Shown: positions 45,921 to 58,990, counted from the first letter of the stretch. The stretch: DNA of 64,000 nucleotides from Anagrus nilaparvatae (GCA_022575985.1 JAKSXM010000247.1:2255501-2319500); one strand, 5' to 3'. Notes: generated by a model from the sequence alone, not told the origin. Translations and numbers: made by a program.

Positions 45921-46790
45921 CTAATTGTAAGAGTCCCAGATATGTCTAAAAGATTCTTTCTCAGTTAGGCATATTCTGCATTTTTTATCTTTAAATCCTT
46001 TACTCCTCTCCTTGCTCAGATTCCCACATCTAATTTTTGTTCACTGCTCTCTCCGAATACCTTTTATATTTTTTCCTCCGAATATTGTTCTCTCATAAAA
46101 TTTTCCTTGTATAGCTTGTACCATTCCCAGTAATTATAATTATATACTCTGAAAAAATCTTGTTGTATATCTTGGTCCCTTAAAATACTTAGCCCCTCTG
46201 CCATTTTTCTGGTAAATTTGTCCCCTCAGATACCTCCATTTAATAATTTCTGCATTTCACCCTTTTCTGCGTCTTCCCAAGCCCGTTGCAAAACTTTTCC
46301 ACAATTTGTGGGCTCTGCATTTCTTATATGCCTCTAATTTCTTCCCTTAAGCAGATTTTTGGTCACCTTTCCTCCTTCATGTCCAGTATACTTGATATAT
46401 AGCTTATGACCCTCTCTTGTGTATACAAAACCAAGCTTCTCACGCCAGCAAGTTTTCATATTATATAGTCAGGTGTATTAGCATTTATGCCCATAATCAC
46501 CTTCATGTGTTTACTCTAAATTTTTTCAATGTTTTCCCTTCTTTTTAATCCCCAAATTTCCACCCCATATAGACAACCCACCCTTGCTAAGGTTTGTAGT
46601 AAGTACATCCTTTTGCTTAGTTTTTCTAAACCTATTCTTTTCATAAGTCCCCATGTCATGGTTTTAGCTGTCTTGGTTTTTTCCACTACGCATTTTATAT
46701 GCTTTTCTAGTGACCCTGTACTTGCAAACTTGAATCCTAAATATTTAAATTCTGCAACTATAAGAAATAGAAATATTACTTGATCAAAAG
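45921..46790 (-). pseudogene. LINE 3' fragment: RT thumb and C-terminal CCHC-like domain
   Basis: The minus strand reads EFKYLGFKFASTGSLEKHIK, a KRMYLLQTLARVGCLYG block, then VEIWGLKRRENIEKI (YGVEIWG at 46549-46569). This is the thumb of a LINE polymerase of the kind abundant in ants and wasps, with consensus phrases like MYGAEIWGWKE (from memory of the family). Decayed sequence follows (KHMKVIMGINANTPDYII, then many stops). The last readable piece is KCRICLTEKESFRHIWDSYN and a TAG at 45921-45923. That piece matches the family's terminal C-x2-C-x8-H-x4-C zinc motif, except the last Cys is Tyr. The 5' two-thirds (endonuclease, RT palm) is absent, a normal 5' truncation. Clade (R1-like or relative) is inferred. 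Confidence 0.75.
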
Positions 46791-46869
46791 ATCCATCATT
46801 TAAAGAACTTTGGAGGCATTAAAAGTTGATAAATCATATGATTTATTCCGAAGCAAGAGGATTGAGTGC

Positions 46870-47210
46870 CGCATATTGAAAAAAAAGACATGAAAAAATG
46901 TTTAATGACCTGTGAATTACTTCTTCAAAGACAAAAAAGACATGAAAAAGAATGGTTTTTTGCAAAGACTTGTAACTGGTGATGAAAAATAAATTCATTT
47001 TGACAAATCTAAATGTAAAAAAGTATGTAAAAAAGGTAAATAATTGCTAATTGTGTAATTTTCAACTTCAAAACATGATATTCATAGGTCAAAAGTTATG
47101 TCGGGCAAATGAAGAGACCAAAAAAGTATTGTGAATTATGAGCTATTGAAATAAGGCAAAATACTAAATAGAGAGCGATATATAAAACAACAATTACCAA
47201 AATAATACTT
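46870..47210 (+). pseudogene. mariner transposase remnant
   Basis: Broken pieces of a mariner transposase, the DDE/D enzyme that cuts and pastes mariner at TA sites. First comes KKDMKKCLMTCELLLQRQKR. After a frameshift follows GFLQRLVTGDEK-stop-IHFDKSK, corresponding to the family phrase TGDEKWI; the catalytic Asp codon is at 46981-46983 and the Trp is a stop at 46990-46992. Then HDIHRSKVMSGK-stop-RDQ and KSIVNYELLK, like the family's NIH..KVM..WWDQKG and YYELLK phrases, and NRERYIKQQL. The second catalytic region (HDNARPH in relatives) is not readable. Inverted ends were not found, so element limits are unknown (perhaps 46790-47420). Confidence 0.75.
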
Positions 47211-49739
47211 AGAGACATAATAAAGTGATTTTTTTTTATTACACTGTAGTTTTAACATTAAGAAGGCGAATCAATAATATCCAGAGTGATGTATAAATAA
47301 AATATGATAATAAGAAAAAATAAGCTATTAATTGCTCATGATTGGGTAGTATTAAAAAACTTATTAATTAAATAAAGAATCATTTCAAAAATTAATAAAG
47401 TAAGAGCAAAAACTTTTTATTCACACAAGATTTCATATAATTTAGTATTAAATAAGATTTTCTTGTCAGTCTTAGTTTGAACCTTTATCTGAAACCAAGA
47501 ATTGAGTGAACTTTTCTTGTTAACTACAGAATGTGAAAATTTGTATTGAATATTAAAGACAAATGTATAAAGTTACACTCGTGTTTCAGCTACTCGTTTC
47601 TAATCAATATTTTTTATTATCAGTACGTGTATTTAAATTACAAACTCGATTCCTTCAGCCATATATTCACGCAGGATATATATTATTGCTTTTATTTACT
47701 TATTTTAATCAATAACTCACACTCTATTCATATTTTTATTCATAGACAACTCAGTGTAATTATAATACTTTCAGACATATTTATCAATACATTTATAATA
47801 CATTGCCTCAATTTACGAGTGAATGCACTCGTGTAGATAAAAGCCTCGATAAAAGCTTAGCTTACTCAATACATTCGTCTATTAATTTTTAATTTCTAAT
47901 ATTACATGTATACATTTAGTAAATTTTTCTTTAATTAATGCGGAAGGTAAAGTTGACTTATTTTATCAGCTGAATCAATGGATATCTGTATCTAATTTTT
48001 TTAAGGGAAGAGTTAAAATTTTACATTTATTTCAATGCCTTATCCCCTCAACAAATTCAACACTTTTGTCTGACGCCTTATATTTGTATTGCACTTCGTG
48101 GTTTGGATAACTCCTTAATAATAATGATAATTTCAAATCTTATCAAATTGTCTCGAAGAAAAGAGATAAAAAATACTTCCACAAATTGAAGCTAAATATA
48201 TCTTTTGTTGCATGATAAAAATGATTAAAATAATAAAAATGATAAAAACGATAAGAGGAAAAAGTTATTCAATGACGTGTTTTGCAAAAGCAACTCAACA
48301 TAATAATAGATAGCAAGTCTTGTGGAAAAAAAATAAATGAAGTCAAAGGGCGGAGATTTTCCAGTATATTTTGAGCCAATCGTAAATTTACATAAATGCA
48401 CTTAAACATTCAGAAAATACTTTGCTGAAAATACTTCTCGAGTGTTTTTGGCAAATTATATAGTTCCGATACATGGATCGATTTTTGAATTAATAATTAC
48501 AACCTAATTCTTCAAAGAATATAAAAAAATGAAAAAAAAAAAACAAAAAATATAATTTTGTTTTTTATAGCCTGTAAAATAACATGTAGAAAGAGACAGA
48601 TAGAAAGAGATTTCCGAAAAAAGTCGTAAAAAAAAAGAAAAAAAGAAATATTTTATATTATATTGTGTCCAATGGACTATTATAAAAATTATCGATTATT
48701 AGAGCAAAAGAATGATCGGTTGTGTTATAAAATTTCCCTTATTTCAACCCTCTTTCTTTGATATAATTGGTCAATCAGTCTGAGAGGTTAACCAACACAC
48801 GAAAGAAATATGGCCAAGGGAGAAAGAGAGAATAAAGTCAGTTTTTACGATAGCCCTATAAAAATCTTATAATTAGATTTCGGAGGTAATTTCCTGGCGG
48901 AACGCCCGAAGAGAGAATATTATATTTTTCTTTGTGTATGTTTTGCTTTTTTTATGTAAGTGTCTTAGTCTTAGAGACACTTCTTTTTACTTCAAGGGCC
49001 GCACCTACCGTGTTTATTATATTATTTGCAATAACTATCCAACAACTAGTACCTGCTAGTTATGATGCACTTCGACCTTATATCGATTCTTCTATTATTC
49101 TTTTTCCATATTTTCTTCAAATTTAATACCAATTTTATCAATTCTAACTGATTTTTTTAAACTTAAAGATTGCATTTTAAAGTTATCCCCTTAGGTAAAA
49201 ATTGATGAAAGTGGCAATAAGGATAATTAAAAATAATTTAAAATAATTTAATGTTTTTAGAATAATTTTACTGGTGTCCAAATGATCATTTGATAACAAA
49301 CTATTTGTTGATCAAAATAATCAAAGGTGCAATTTTAATAAAAAAAGGATTTATGCTATATTATCGGGAATAATTTGAAATTTAATACTCAAGGATGTTC
49401 AAGGATGTTAAGTTATGGCTATAAACATAATGGTTCGTTTCTTGCCATAATTAATAAACTTTAAAAAATGCAAATGTATTTTAACGTCGTAATTGGGATA
49501 ATAAATTTGAATGGAAGAAGAAATGTAAAATTGCAGGACAATATTGAGACTAAGATTACTTTGAAGAACAGTCAGCTCAAAGGAATAGCACAGAATAAAA
49601 TAGAAAAAATAAATTAACATAAAAATAAATAAAGTTGATCTTAGATGCGCATCCTTTAATGAAAATCGTTAAAATTCGCGCAAGCTCGATACGATCTGAC
49701 ATTAACAAGAAACAATTGTAAATAAAAAAGCAGGAGCAT

Positions 49740-49830
49740 TTGGTATTACAATATAATATCAAATTGCGCAGTGGGAGTTGAATCGAAACGCTCGCGGCTC
49801 GAGGGCGGTCGATAAAAAAGTGGGGTATAT
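49740..49830. promoter_or_regulatory. CpG-rich island, possible regulatory element
   Basis: GAATCGAAACGCTCGCGGCT and CGAGGGCGGTCGATAAAAAA are strikingly GC-rich for this region, with no frame and no repeat partner. Regulatory function is inferred only from context. Confidence 0.3.
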
Positions 49831-50084
49831 GTGAACTGTATTGGTTTTTGTATAATCAAAGTGAACGCCTACTTTTATTCGTCCTCAAGATTTTATATTA
49901 CAACTGATGTAAAATATTTTTTGTATATCCGATTTGCTATGTGTGCGACCAATGTTCATTTCTATGAAGAATTACAGTACGTTGATCTGGAAGAAAATAA
50001 AAATTTCTAAATCCCCGACCTACTGAGATAAGTTAATTTGACCGATAAAGCGAAGATTAGCATAATTAAAATAATGAATAAACA

Positions 50085-50290
50085 AAGAGGCTAGGCGCAA
50101 TGGCAAAACGAATTTAATAAAAATAATCATGTTTCGATGATAATAATCTATTCAACCTCGAGTATCACGATCTCTCATGCGAATCTATATATCCTCGATT
50201 AGTATCGCAACGAAACGACGATGACAACGTACATAATACGATTATTATAACTATAAAATTTAATTACAAAGCGTCATGATCATGTGTATA
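50085..50290. promoter_or_regulatory. Less AT-rich island, possible regulatory element
   Basis: Includes GAGGCTAGGCGCAATGGCAA, CCTCGAGTATCACGATCTCT, CGCAACGAAACGACGATGAC and AAAGCGTCATGATCATG. No frame or repeat partner was seen. Possible conserved non-coding DNA. Confidence 0.28.
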
Positions 50291-53264
50291 TTTTTATAAT
50301 TACATATAAGTGTTGAAGTTATTTATTTTTTTGCTACTGTGTAATTTTTTTTTTTTTTTTTTATTCATGTTTACTTTTTTCTTAAAAAAGAAAAAAAAAT
50401 TATATTATGATTTCGCAACGAATATTATATTACATGTCTTTTTGCAAAATTAACTTACTTATTTTGTAATTAAAATTATTAAATATTTCATAATCAGCCA
50501 TTGTTTGCTTAAATTTTAATTTATAGTTTAATGACAAGCATTAAAATTTTATTTACTATAAAAAATTAGCAATTATACCGTAAGCAGTACTAATGCCGGT
50601 TGCACTGTAATTAGAAAATTTAAATCTACTAAGATTTTACTCTATATATGTAATTATACACGATGCATGACTCTCGGACACGTTAGTGGTCAGAAGGCAT
50701 GAACATGATGATACTAATGGATTCAGCAGTTCAGAGATTCACTTAATTAATTAACACGATTTAAATAAATTAACTACAGTAGCATTTAGATAGTAAAGAA
50801 CACCTTTAATTACAGCTCCATATTCATTTTGAATTATCAGGAAGACTAACTTACATTTTCTGTCGTTTTTCTATAAAATAAGATTAGAATTTTAAATATA
50901 AATTTTTGAAGTTTATCAAATTGATTTATTTACAAGAACAAAAATAGTTGTCACTCAAAAAACGAAACGTAATATTATTTACGAACCACAGAAACATACA
51001 ATTCTCTGGAACCAGCCAGGATATTTTTTTGAATTCAACGTATTTAAAATTTTTAATGTATATATAGTTGTTTAAAATGTTAAAAATATGTATTGAAGAA
51101 ATAAAAGTTAATATTATGTATTTAAATTTAGTACTTATATCTTACTATGCATAACTTATATAACTTGAAAAAAGACTTTCTTTAAAGAGAAAAAGCGCCA
51201 CCTACACCTTGGTAGTTGTATTAAATTATAAGTATTGAGAGTATAAAAAAGAAATTTACAAAATTTTAGGTCACGGTTTATTCGAGAGTTTATTTCTGTA
51301 AAAAAAGTATTAAACTCGCCTTTGTTGTAATAAAAAATGTCGAATAACCGATTGAAAAAATTAGCATATTTATTTTTAGAGCCGAGAATATAAATTTAAA
51401 AATCTGTTTTATTTAGAAAAATAAATGTACCCGCATTATTCTGAATAAAATATTAGACATTTAAAAAACATACAAATATTAATAAAATTTAAATATCCTG
51501 AATGTACATCGTTTATATTCTGGTTTACATTGCCACAAGTCATGATCCAACTCATAATATTATATAGTTAGTCGAGAGCATAATATTATATTTGTAGTAA
51601 GTAACCGCAGGCAGGCTTGGTGCATCCTGACCTGCTACAACAATGTTTTTTCTTACTATGTATTTATTTTACATAGAGTCATGTGGAACCATGCGTGTTA
51701 GTCACCCTCACAAAGAAAGAGAAATTGTTACAGGTAATAATTACCCTAGAATACTCGAAATCTTTCATCAAAAAGTATTCAATCTTTTGAGGTTTCCGGA
51801 TATAGCTTATTTTTATGACCTTTAATTTTTTCTATTTTATTATTTTACTCGATAATTTTCGTTTCCAATTTTAAGAATTATCAATAATTATTGATATTAT
51901 ATGCTCAAAGCTGAGGCATACGTTATTTTCTATCCTACAATATGTTTCAATTTTGGGCTAAAAATTTACCCATTATATAACCAATATGCGATACATCATA
52001 GTTGCATTATTGAATGGCTACAATTCCATAAAACCCTGCACTTAAATATCGAATCAAGTAAGACATATTGTAAGTTGGAGTCTAGTAATTAAGTAATTTC
52101 TATAAAATATATTTTTTTTAATCAAATTCAACTGACTGTTACGTTAAAAAATGTTGCTTCATTTAGAATGTTAAATTGAAATTCTTGATTTCCTAAGTTA
52201 ACAAAAATCTCTATATAAATTAGATTTTTAAATCTTTAACTAAAAATAGGCTATTTTTTAATAAACGATTCGGATGAGAACATAAAAAGTTACATGATTA
52301 TGAGAAATTTTCTATAAAATCCGAGTTTCTGTTCAAAATTTTATTTGGTCACGTGACTCATTGGAGAATTTGAAATTTCTTAAAATTGAACTTTTAAATG
52401 CTCTTATTTTTTAATTTAAAAGCTTTCAAATTAAGAACGCCATTTTTTTCCTCAAAAAATGAAATATCAAAAGTAATTCAAGTCTTACTAAAAAATTTTT
52501 GAACTACGGGAAAGCGCCTATTAAAAAAAAATAAAAAAAATTCTTTTTTTTTTTAAATAGCCAAAAACTGAAAACGACTGGCGAAAATTGAGAATTGTAA
52601 ATTGGAGTCCTATTAATAATTACTGTAGGATTAATTCAAGACTCGTTACGTTTAAAAATACCCATTTAGGGTTTACTTGAAAATTCAAAGAACGCAATTT
52701 TACAGTGTAGATAAGCATTTTGTATTGTTTTTTTCTATCTGAACACTATTAAATACATAATTAAAAAAACGTAAAATTACTGTTACTCAAATTTTATTAA
52801 ATTGAGTGTGAATATTTCTTAATTACTCAATTATTGAAGTCTGCATATTAAGTAGAAGCTCTGTTAAACAGTTTTAAAGTGACTTCGAAAATTTGAATAA
52901 GCAACACATAATAGATTTCCTGTTTTTTGAATTAAAAAAAATGTATTCTTTTAAAATTTGCATTGACTTTGATTTACGATCTCACAATTTTATCTGATAC
53001 AGAAAAATTAAAGAAATTTCGAAATATATAAAAAAAAAAATGAAAATTAATTTAATATATTAGAGTATTTTAAAAAAATTAAGCAAACAATAGATCGTAA
53101 AAAAGAAAAAAAAGAAAAAAAAATAAACAGAAATTCTAAGAAAAATAAAAGGTTTTGATTCTTATTAAATATTATGGATGTTAATAAGATAATTTCGTAA
53201 TTTAAAAAGCAAAACACGTCTGCAAACAGAGTCTATATAGAAGAGATCTTTGATATCTTTCATA

Positions 53265-53350
53265 TTTAGCTCGTTTGTCTAGAGAGTCTGGACCGCCTCG
53301 AAGATTCTTCTCGTTCGCCACGCGATCCTAAGTAAACGTCTTTTACAAGT
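53265..53350. promoter_or_regulatory. Less AT-rich island, possible regulatory element
   Basis: GTCTGGACCGCCTCGAAGAT and TCGTTCGCCACGCGATCCTA stand out from their surroundings. No frame or repeat partner. Confidence 0.28.
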
Positions 53351-53979
53351 TGAGTTTCAGGTTTTCTATACGTGTACTAACACTAATGCACTAAAAGAAT
53401 CGATCTTGAGGATATTTTTATAATAACTTATTGGCGAAATTGACATTATTTTGTGTTGACTTTTAAATATTTTTTTCGATGGGTGTGGGTCATCGACTTT
53501 TATTTTTAAAGGGCTAAATGCATTGACTTAGCACTAAAATATTTTTCGAATATTCTGCGAACTTATTAGAATAATTTTATTTTTTTATTCACAGCACTCG
53601 AGTCATTTATATATTTTTCTGTAACGGACACATAATATTAGCATATATCTAAATTTTTTGATTTTTTATGTGTTTTTACGAATAAAAAATCGGCAAAATC
53701 TTAAAAGAAAAAAAGCCGCAATCAATTTTTATTTACTGTATAACTGCTTGATCCTGTTAAACAATTTTTTTTTTTTAATTTTATTTATTCCTGTATAGAT
53801 AAAATAACGTAATTTAAATAATTAAGTCTTAAAACAAACTTAGCATGTTTGTTTTGTTCGAATGTGTCAAGAAGACCATTTTTGATTTTATCAATATTAT
53901 TTAGTCATTAAAAAATATTAAGATTTTAGTCCTTAAGGTCAACTTAGATGTAAGGACGCAGTTCGTTAGCAAACATTAG

Positions 53980-54240
53980 TTTTTCAGCATAAAAAATTAT
54001 TAAATTAACGCCATTGAAATAAATTAGAAACCTATTAGAAACAATAAAGGTCCCAGAATTGAGTGCTGAGGGATAACTGTACTTTTGATGCTTGGGACAG
54101 AAGATTGTTACATTTTGAGTCCTGTCCGAGGTCCTTTCAAATAGGTAATTTACAAGAAAACTATCTTGTTGAGGTAAAAAGCCAAAATAGTTGATGGGGG
54201 CACCATAGCAATGAGTTTCGAGTCATACAAATATCATTGG
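53980..54240 (-). pseudogene. Very old LINE reverse transcriptase remnant
   Basis: The minus strand gives ITYLKGPRTGLKM, then PSIKSTVIPQHSILGPLLFL (VIPQHSILGP at 54048-54077), recognisable as the GVPQGSILGPLLFLIYIND block of LINE polymerases with Gly to Ile/His changes. About 60 bases further, in another frame, FYAEKLMFAN (YAEK at 53980-53991) takes the place of the catalytic YADD. Upstream, DSKLIAMVPPSTILAFYLNK fits the stretch before the block. At least one frameshift and several stops are present. No ends, endonuclease or C-terminal part could be found. Confidence 0.6.
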
Positions 54241-57200
54241 TAAGATGATTCCGTAGAGTTTGGTTAGAATTTTGTATATAAAAAGAATGGAGAAAGAAAG
54301 TTGTTAATAAAATGAATTGAATAGATAGGGCAAAATGTAAAAGAAGATATTAAGAGCGCTTAAAATTATTCGTACTAGTATTATCTTATAAAATAACTAT
54401 AAAGGAAATGTGCTGGATTGCGGAATTCGTAATGCAGCAATAACTTTAACATACGTAAATGTCCAAAATGAGAAGATCAAAGAAACGAAGTGGAAATAAA
54501 TGGAGATATTTAAAGTAGAGGAAGAAAAATGATTTGTATAATGATGAATGATTAGAAAACTCATTCAAGTTCTTATACTAACCGAATATGGTTTTACAGT
54601 CATATATTTATTAAAGAGATTGCTACTATTTTGGTTGCAATTAAAATTTCCCAACAGTAAATTGAGTCGAATTTTTTTTCAGATTCCTTAGCATTATATA
54701 AAATTTGTTTATAATAATAATTTAATAAAAACATGTTTGCCGTTTGCGTAAACATAGCATAAAAATCGAAATAAAATGTTTTTTTTCCTCATAAAAAAAT
54801 GTATGTTAGAATAAAATAGCAAATTTTATATTAATAATTAATATTATTATTGACGTATACTTGATAAAAAAAAAAAAAAGTATTTTCCTCTAAAAAATTA
54901 TTTTATTTTTTGATATAAAAAAAGCGTATATTATGATAAAGTTTAATGTCTTTTTTAGTTGCTGTCATTAAACAACATAATTTAATATTAAAAAATGTAT
55001 ATAATTATAAAATTATTATAAATTTTTATGATCGTATAAAACCAAGGCTTATTAAAAGGAGGGGATATGAAAATTCTTTTGTTATAACCTGAATACCATT
55101 ATTTATTATTATAATTTTAAATGATTAATAGTCTCAATTATTCAGACTACACACAATCAAAATTGTCGTCATGTTTTTTTATTTAGGTTAACAATATTTT
55201 CTATCCTTTATTTTTTGAGAATAAAAAATCTTAATATTTGTCCAAAATGTGACATTTGTTTAAACTGCTTGTTCAAAGATAACATTTCTTATTTTTTTAT
55301 TATTTAAACTTTGGAATGTGAAAGTTTAGCATATATTTAAATTAAAATATTTGAAAATTATTAATATTGACAAAAAACTTTCTATATATTTATACGCTCC
55401 TCTCATATCATTTCTTTTTCTTTCTTTAATTTGTTTAATGGACAAAAAAAAATAAAATGTCCTGATAACGTTTTTTATTTTCATAGAAAAGGTGCGTTTT
55501 TTTCATGTAATATACTTAAGGGGTTGTGTTATGTATTATTGACAACTGCAAATCAAGTAATTGCTCAAACATGTGGTTTAGTTTTATTCTCGTATTTTTA
55601 TTTTTTTTCTACTTTTTTTGCTGCAATAATTCAATAAATCTGCAATTTTCAAACACGAAAATACATATTTGATAACGGAATTAATTTAATTGCGGTATAT
55701 TTTTAAATATTTTAAATTTAAAAATAAAAAATAATAATAATTATGTACATGCTAGGTTCCAAGTTTGAAATTTTGCATTGGCGAAAATTTCTTCTGCGTT
55801 CTTGTTCATAAATTAAAAATACAAGTTAAATTTGCATATTTCTGACCAAAGTTGCGAGGATTTTTTCATAAGAATGTTAAAATTATTTTAAAAAATACAC
55901 CAAATATTTCCAGTTAAATCTTATAGGCCAAGAACAACAGGTTTCGATTTATTTACTGTCACTTGACAAGTTCAAAACTTCTTGTTCAAATTTAAAACAA
56001 ATTCAGTGCTTCATTTTTGGTACAAGGATTTGCTTTTAAGCACCGTGAACCGTAATTTTCTTTAATAAACTAGCCAAGTTACCAAATTCTAATTTTACAA
56101 AAGATTATTAAGGATACTATTCAGTTCACATTGCTTAAAAGTACTTTTCTTAGACAAAAATGTAAGTTTGTGACTTTTAATATAAGTAGTGACCTACATC
56201 TTATAGGTGACGAATATTAAATTGGAGATGTTAAATTTTTAGATCCAAATCATACTTAAAATTTCCTCACTCAACAGAGTTAATTTGTTGATGAATCTAT
56301 TTTGCACTAGTTTTTGCAAGTTGCAATATTTTAAAATAAGTTTTTGAATAAATATTTTTAATTATTCGTATTCACTTTTTCTGCAACATCCAATTAGTTT
56401 TGTCAGGTTTTTTATGCTTAATTGTTCGAAAATATGCCAGGGTAGAAGAACGTTTATTGAACAAATTAAAAAGGTAAAAAACTTAATCAAAAATCAATTA
56501 AATTATAAGTTTCTAGAACCGTATTCGAGAAGCGAGTATCAATAATTATTAATAAAATAAATTTTACATAGCCCACAAAGTGAGAAATTTGAGGTTTGAA
56601 GCGTAAGATGTATATTGATTTTGAAGTAAATGCAATATAAATAACTTGTTGTGTGTATAAAAAAAGAACAGAAGAATCGTTAAAGTAATAGCTTCTTAAG
56701 CGAACATAAATATTGTGTTTTCTCAGTTTTGTGAAATTTTTCTAAAACAATTAGATACTGATTTAACTACCGTACTGATAAATAGTTTAGAAAAGCAGCT
56801 TAAATTAGGTGTTAAAATGCATAACTTTTTGTTATTTTCTCTTTCTATTAAAATAATATTTAAATTTTCTATATAAAATATCTTACATAATGCGAAAATA
56901 AAATACAAAATGGTTGCGTTAATATTAAAGATAGAGTTGCGTGCGTTTAATGCAGGAACGTTTTATTGAATTTTTTTCCTTCAAATCCCTATATGCATAA
57001 ATACTACGAAGATTATTGGTTTACTCGGTGGAACAATTATACTCCATTATTGCGATCCCTGATTATAAAATTGCGAGTTTCTCATAAATGTTAGCTTTAT
57101 AAAAAAGTAAAGCGCAGTATGTAAATAAACATGATCTTATAATATTCAAAGGAATAAAATATCTGGGAACTATAATAACAATAATAAAGAACGGAGCAAT

Positions 57201-58051
57201 CAATTTATAAATATTGAATTGCATTTTTTTCATATTACAATGTAATTTTTTTTATTGCCATATCCTTATTATAATTATTACTAAATTCATAAAAAAGATT
57301 TTTATTGCCTTTTTGCTTACTGCAATTGACGGATAAGAATGAAATACATTGTATATATCAAACTAAGATATACTGGCGCCGTAAATTTTTTTTTTCTTTT
57401 TTATTGTAATAATAATAAATTTAAAATATCATATTTATAATTATTTTATTATGTTGCAAGTCTATACGAGTTTTATATTAAAAATTATTATTAAATTAAA
57501 ATAAAATTAAAGAAAAATGCTATTTTTATGTGTTTACAGGAGAAATTACCCATTATGATTTATTACCCGTAATTATTACCTATAATCTCAATAAATCGTT
57601 GGATATTTTTTCATTTTCTATATACGTCCATAAGATTAAATTTAAATTGCCATATTACTTTCAATAATTTTATGCACATTTGTTTAATATTTCCAAGTAT
57701 CGAGATAATTTCAAACAAAACGTTTTATTATTTCAAATCTAGTTAGCGTGGAAAAATTTTGTATGAGAAAAATAATAGGTTAATTAGGATTTTAATCAAA
57801 TTTTCTTTCGCAATAATTAAACAGGTTGCAATTTTAAAACGATTTTGTTACTAGAATCGAAGGAATATTCTGATTTAAATGAACTTTCCTTTTTTATCTT
57901 TTTATTCTCTGAAATCTTGCCGTTTTCTGTTTTCTGAGTTATGTTATGATACTTATGATGCTAACTCGCTTAACATGTTTGCGACATGTTTGGGTTTTCG
58001 TTTAAAACTGACGTCATCATATCTATTGGAAAAGGTGTACTCTAAATATTA
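54241..58051 (+). other. Transposon-poor stretch, probable intron
   Basis: AT-rich with chance frames only (e.g. 55431-55637, 56723-56908). No foldback, coding remnant or RNA gene recognised. Confidence 0.45.
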
Positions 58052-58400
58052 GTCGAGGCGTCAATAATGTAAAGTGTACCCAAAAATTTTATCACTTTTA
58101 AAGGTTTCCTCGATATTCCGTTGGCCAATTTTAACTAATTAAATGTTGCTTAAAATAAGCAAAAAATAAAAAATTCTTTAAAAATATTGCTAATAATCTC
58201 AAAAACTTTCTGATCATCCTTGATGGAGGATGCATTAATGGCCGATTTTGAGGTTATAAGTCCACCATTTTGAATTTAAAAAATTTTTAAAATCTGGTTT
58301 TGGAATCACGACCAGTGATCCAAAGACCTGTTATTGGATTACTGAAAATTGGCTCAAACAGCAAAACTTTTCAAGAATTTGCGTTGGCGAATAAACTATT
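58052..58400. mobile_element. Short copy of foldback family L1
   Basis: The left part GTCGAGGCGTCAATAATGTA with CCCAAAAATTTTATCACTTT parallels the start of the element at 20125 (GTCAAGACGCCAGCAATGTT, CCAAAAATTTTATCAGCACG). ATAAGTCCACCATTTTGAAT and CGACCAGTGATCCAAAG follow, and the inverse of the arm ends near TTTGCGTTGGCG. It is a diverged, shorter copy inside the probable intron. Confidence 0.55.
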
Positions 58401-58849
58401 ATAATGTTGAATAGTAAATTATGCGGTAAAATTTTTTACAGTGTAAAAGTATAATATGTAATAGAAAATTTATTTTCTACAGCTGTAACATATAAAATTA
58501 TACTACAGTATATTATATTATTAAATTTATAAATATTGACATGTAAATCATATCTGCAAGCAAGTAAAAGAAAAAAAAAGTAATTTAAAAATAACAATAT
58601 TTTTTATTCATACATAAAATTTTCTATAGATATAAAAGAATATTATATGAAGAAGAAGAAGAAGAAAAAAAAATAATAAATTTTTCATATCAATGTTTGA
58701 ACTCATAAAAACTTTTAGTTAATTTCTGTCGCGTATCTTTTTAAGTAAATTATCAATAATAGTTTGTAAAAAAAAAGTTTTTTTTTTTAGACACAACGTG
58801 TGAAAAATAAAAAGAAAATACACGGAACTATCGTAATAATAAAAATTGA

Positions 58850-58990
58850 CGAAGAAGAAACTATTGCCATTGTCATTGTCGCGCTTTAGAGGAATACAAT
58901 TAGCAGTAAATTAGCATGTCCCGTGGAATATTATTGCATTTGATTTCACAGTGGCGCTGTCGACCACAAATTATTAATTTAATGGCTGCT
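58850..58990. promoter_or_regulatory. Possible conserved non-coding element
   Basis: Includes CCATTGTCATTGTCGCGCTT, AGTGGCGCTGTCGACCACAA, ATTATTAATTTAATGGCTGC and TCCGATGACCACTCC. ATTGTC/ATTGT-type Sox cores and TAAT homeodomain cores lie close together. This cluster suggests an enhancer, as inference only. Confidence 0.32.

Larger units (their letters stand above)
47425..53979 (+). other. Long transposon-poor stretch, probable intron
   Basis: No transposon coding, no strong foldback and no RNA gene in about 6.5 kb. Chance frames of 60-96 codons occur (e.g. 47546-47836, 48932-49126, 51901-52092) without domains. Less AT-rich islands are listed at 49740, 50085 and 53265. The absence of young repeats contrasts with 11-24 kb and 35-47 kb. 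Confidence 0.45.

Noticed and set aside
46529..46783. 84-codon frame on the plus strand
   Set aside because: It is the shadow of the LINE polymerase fragment on the minus strand, which has the recognisable motifs.
47546..47836. 96-codon frame
   Set aside because: Tyr/Ile/Phe-rich chance composition, no domain, no splice context.
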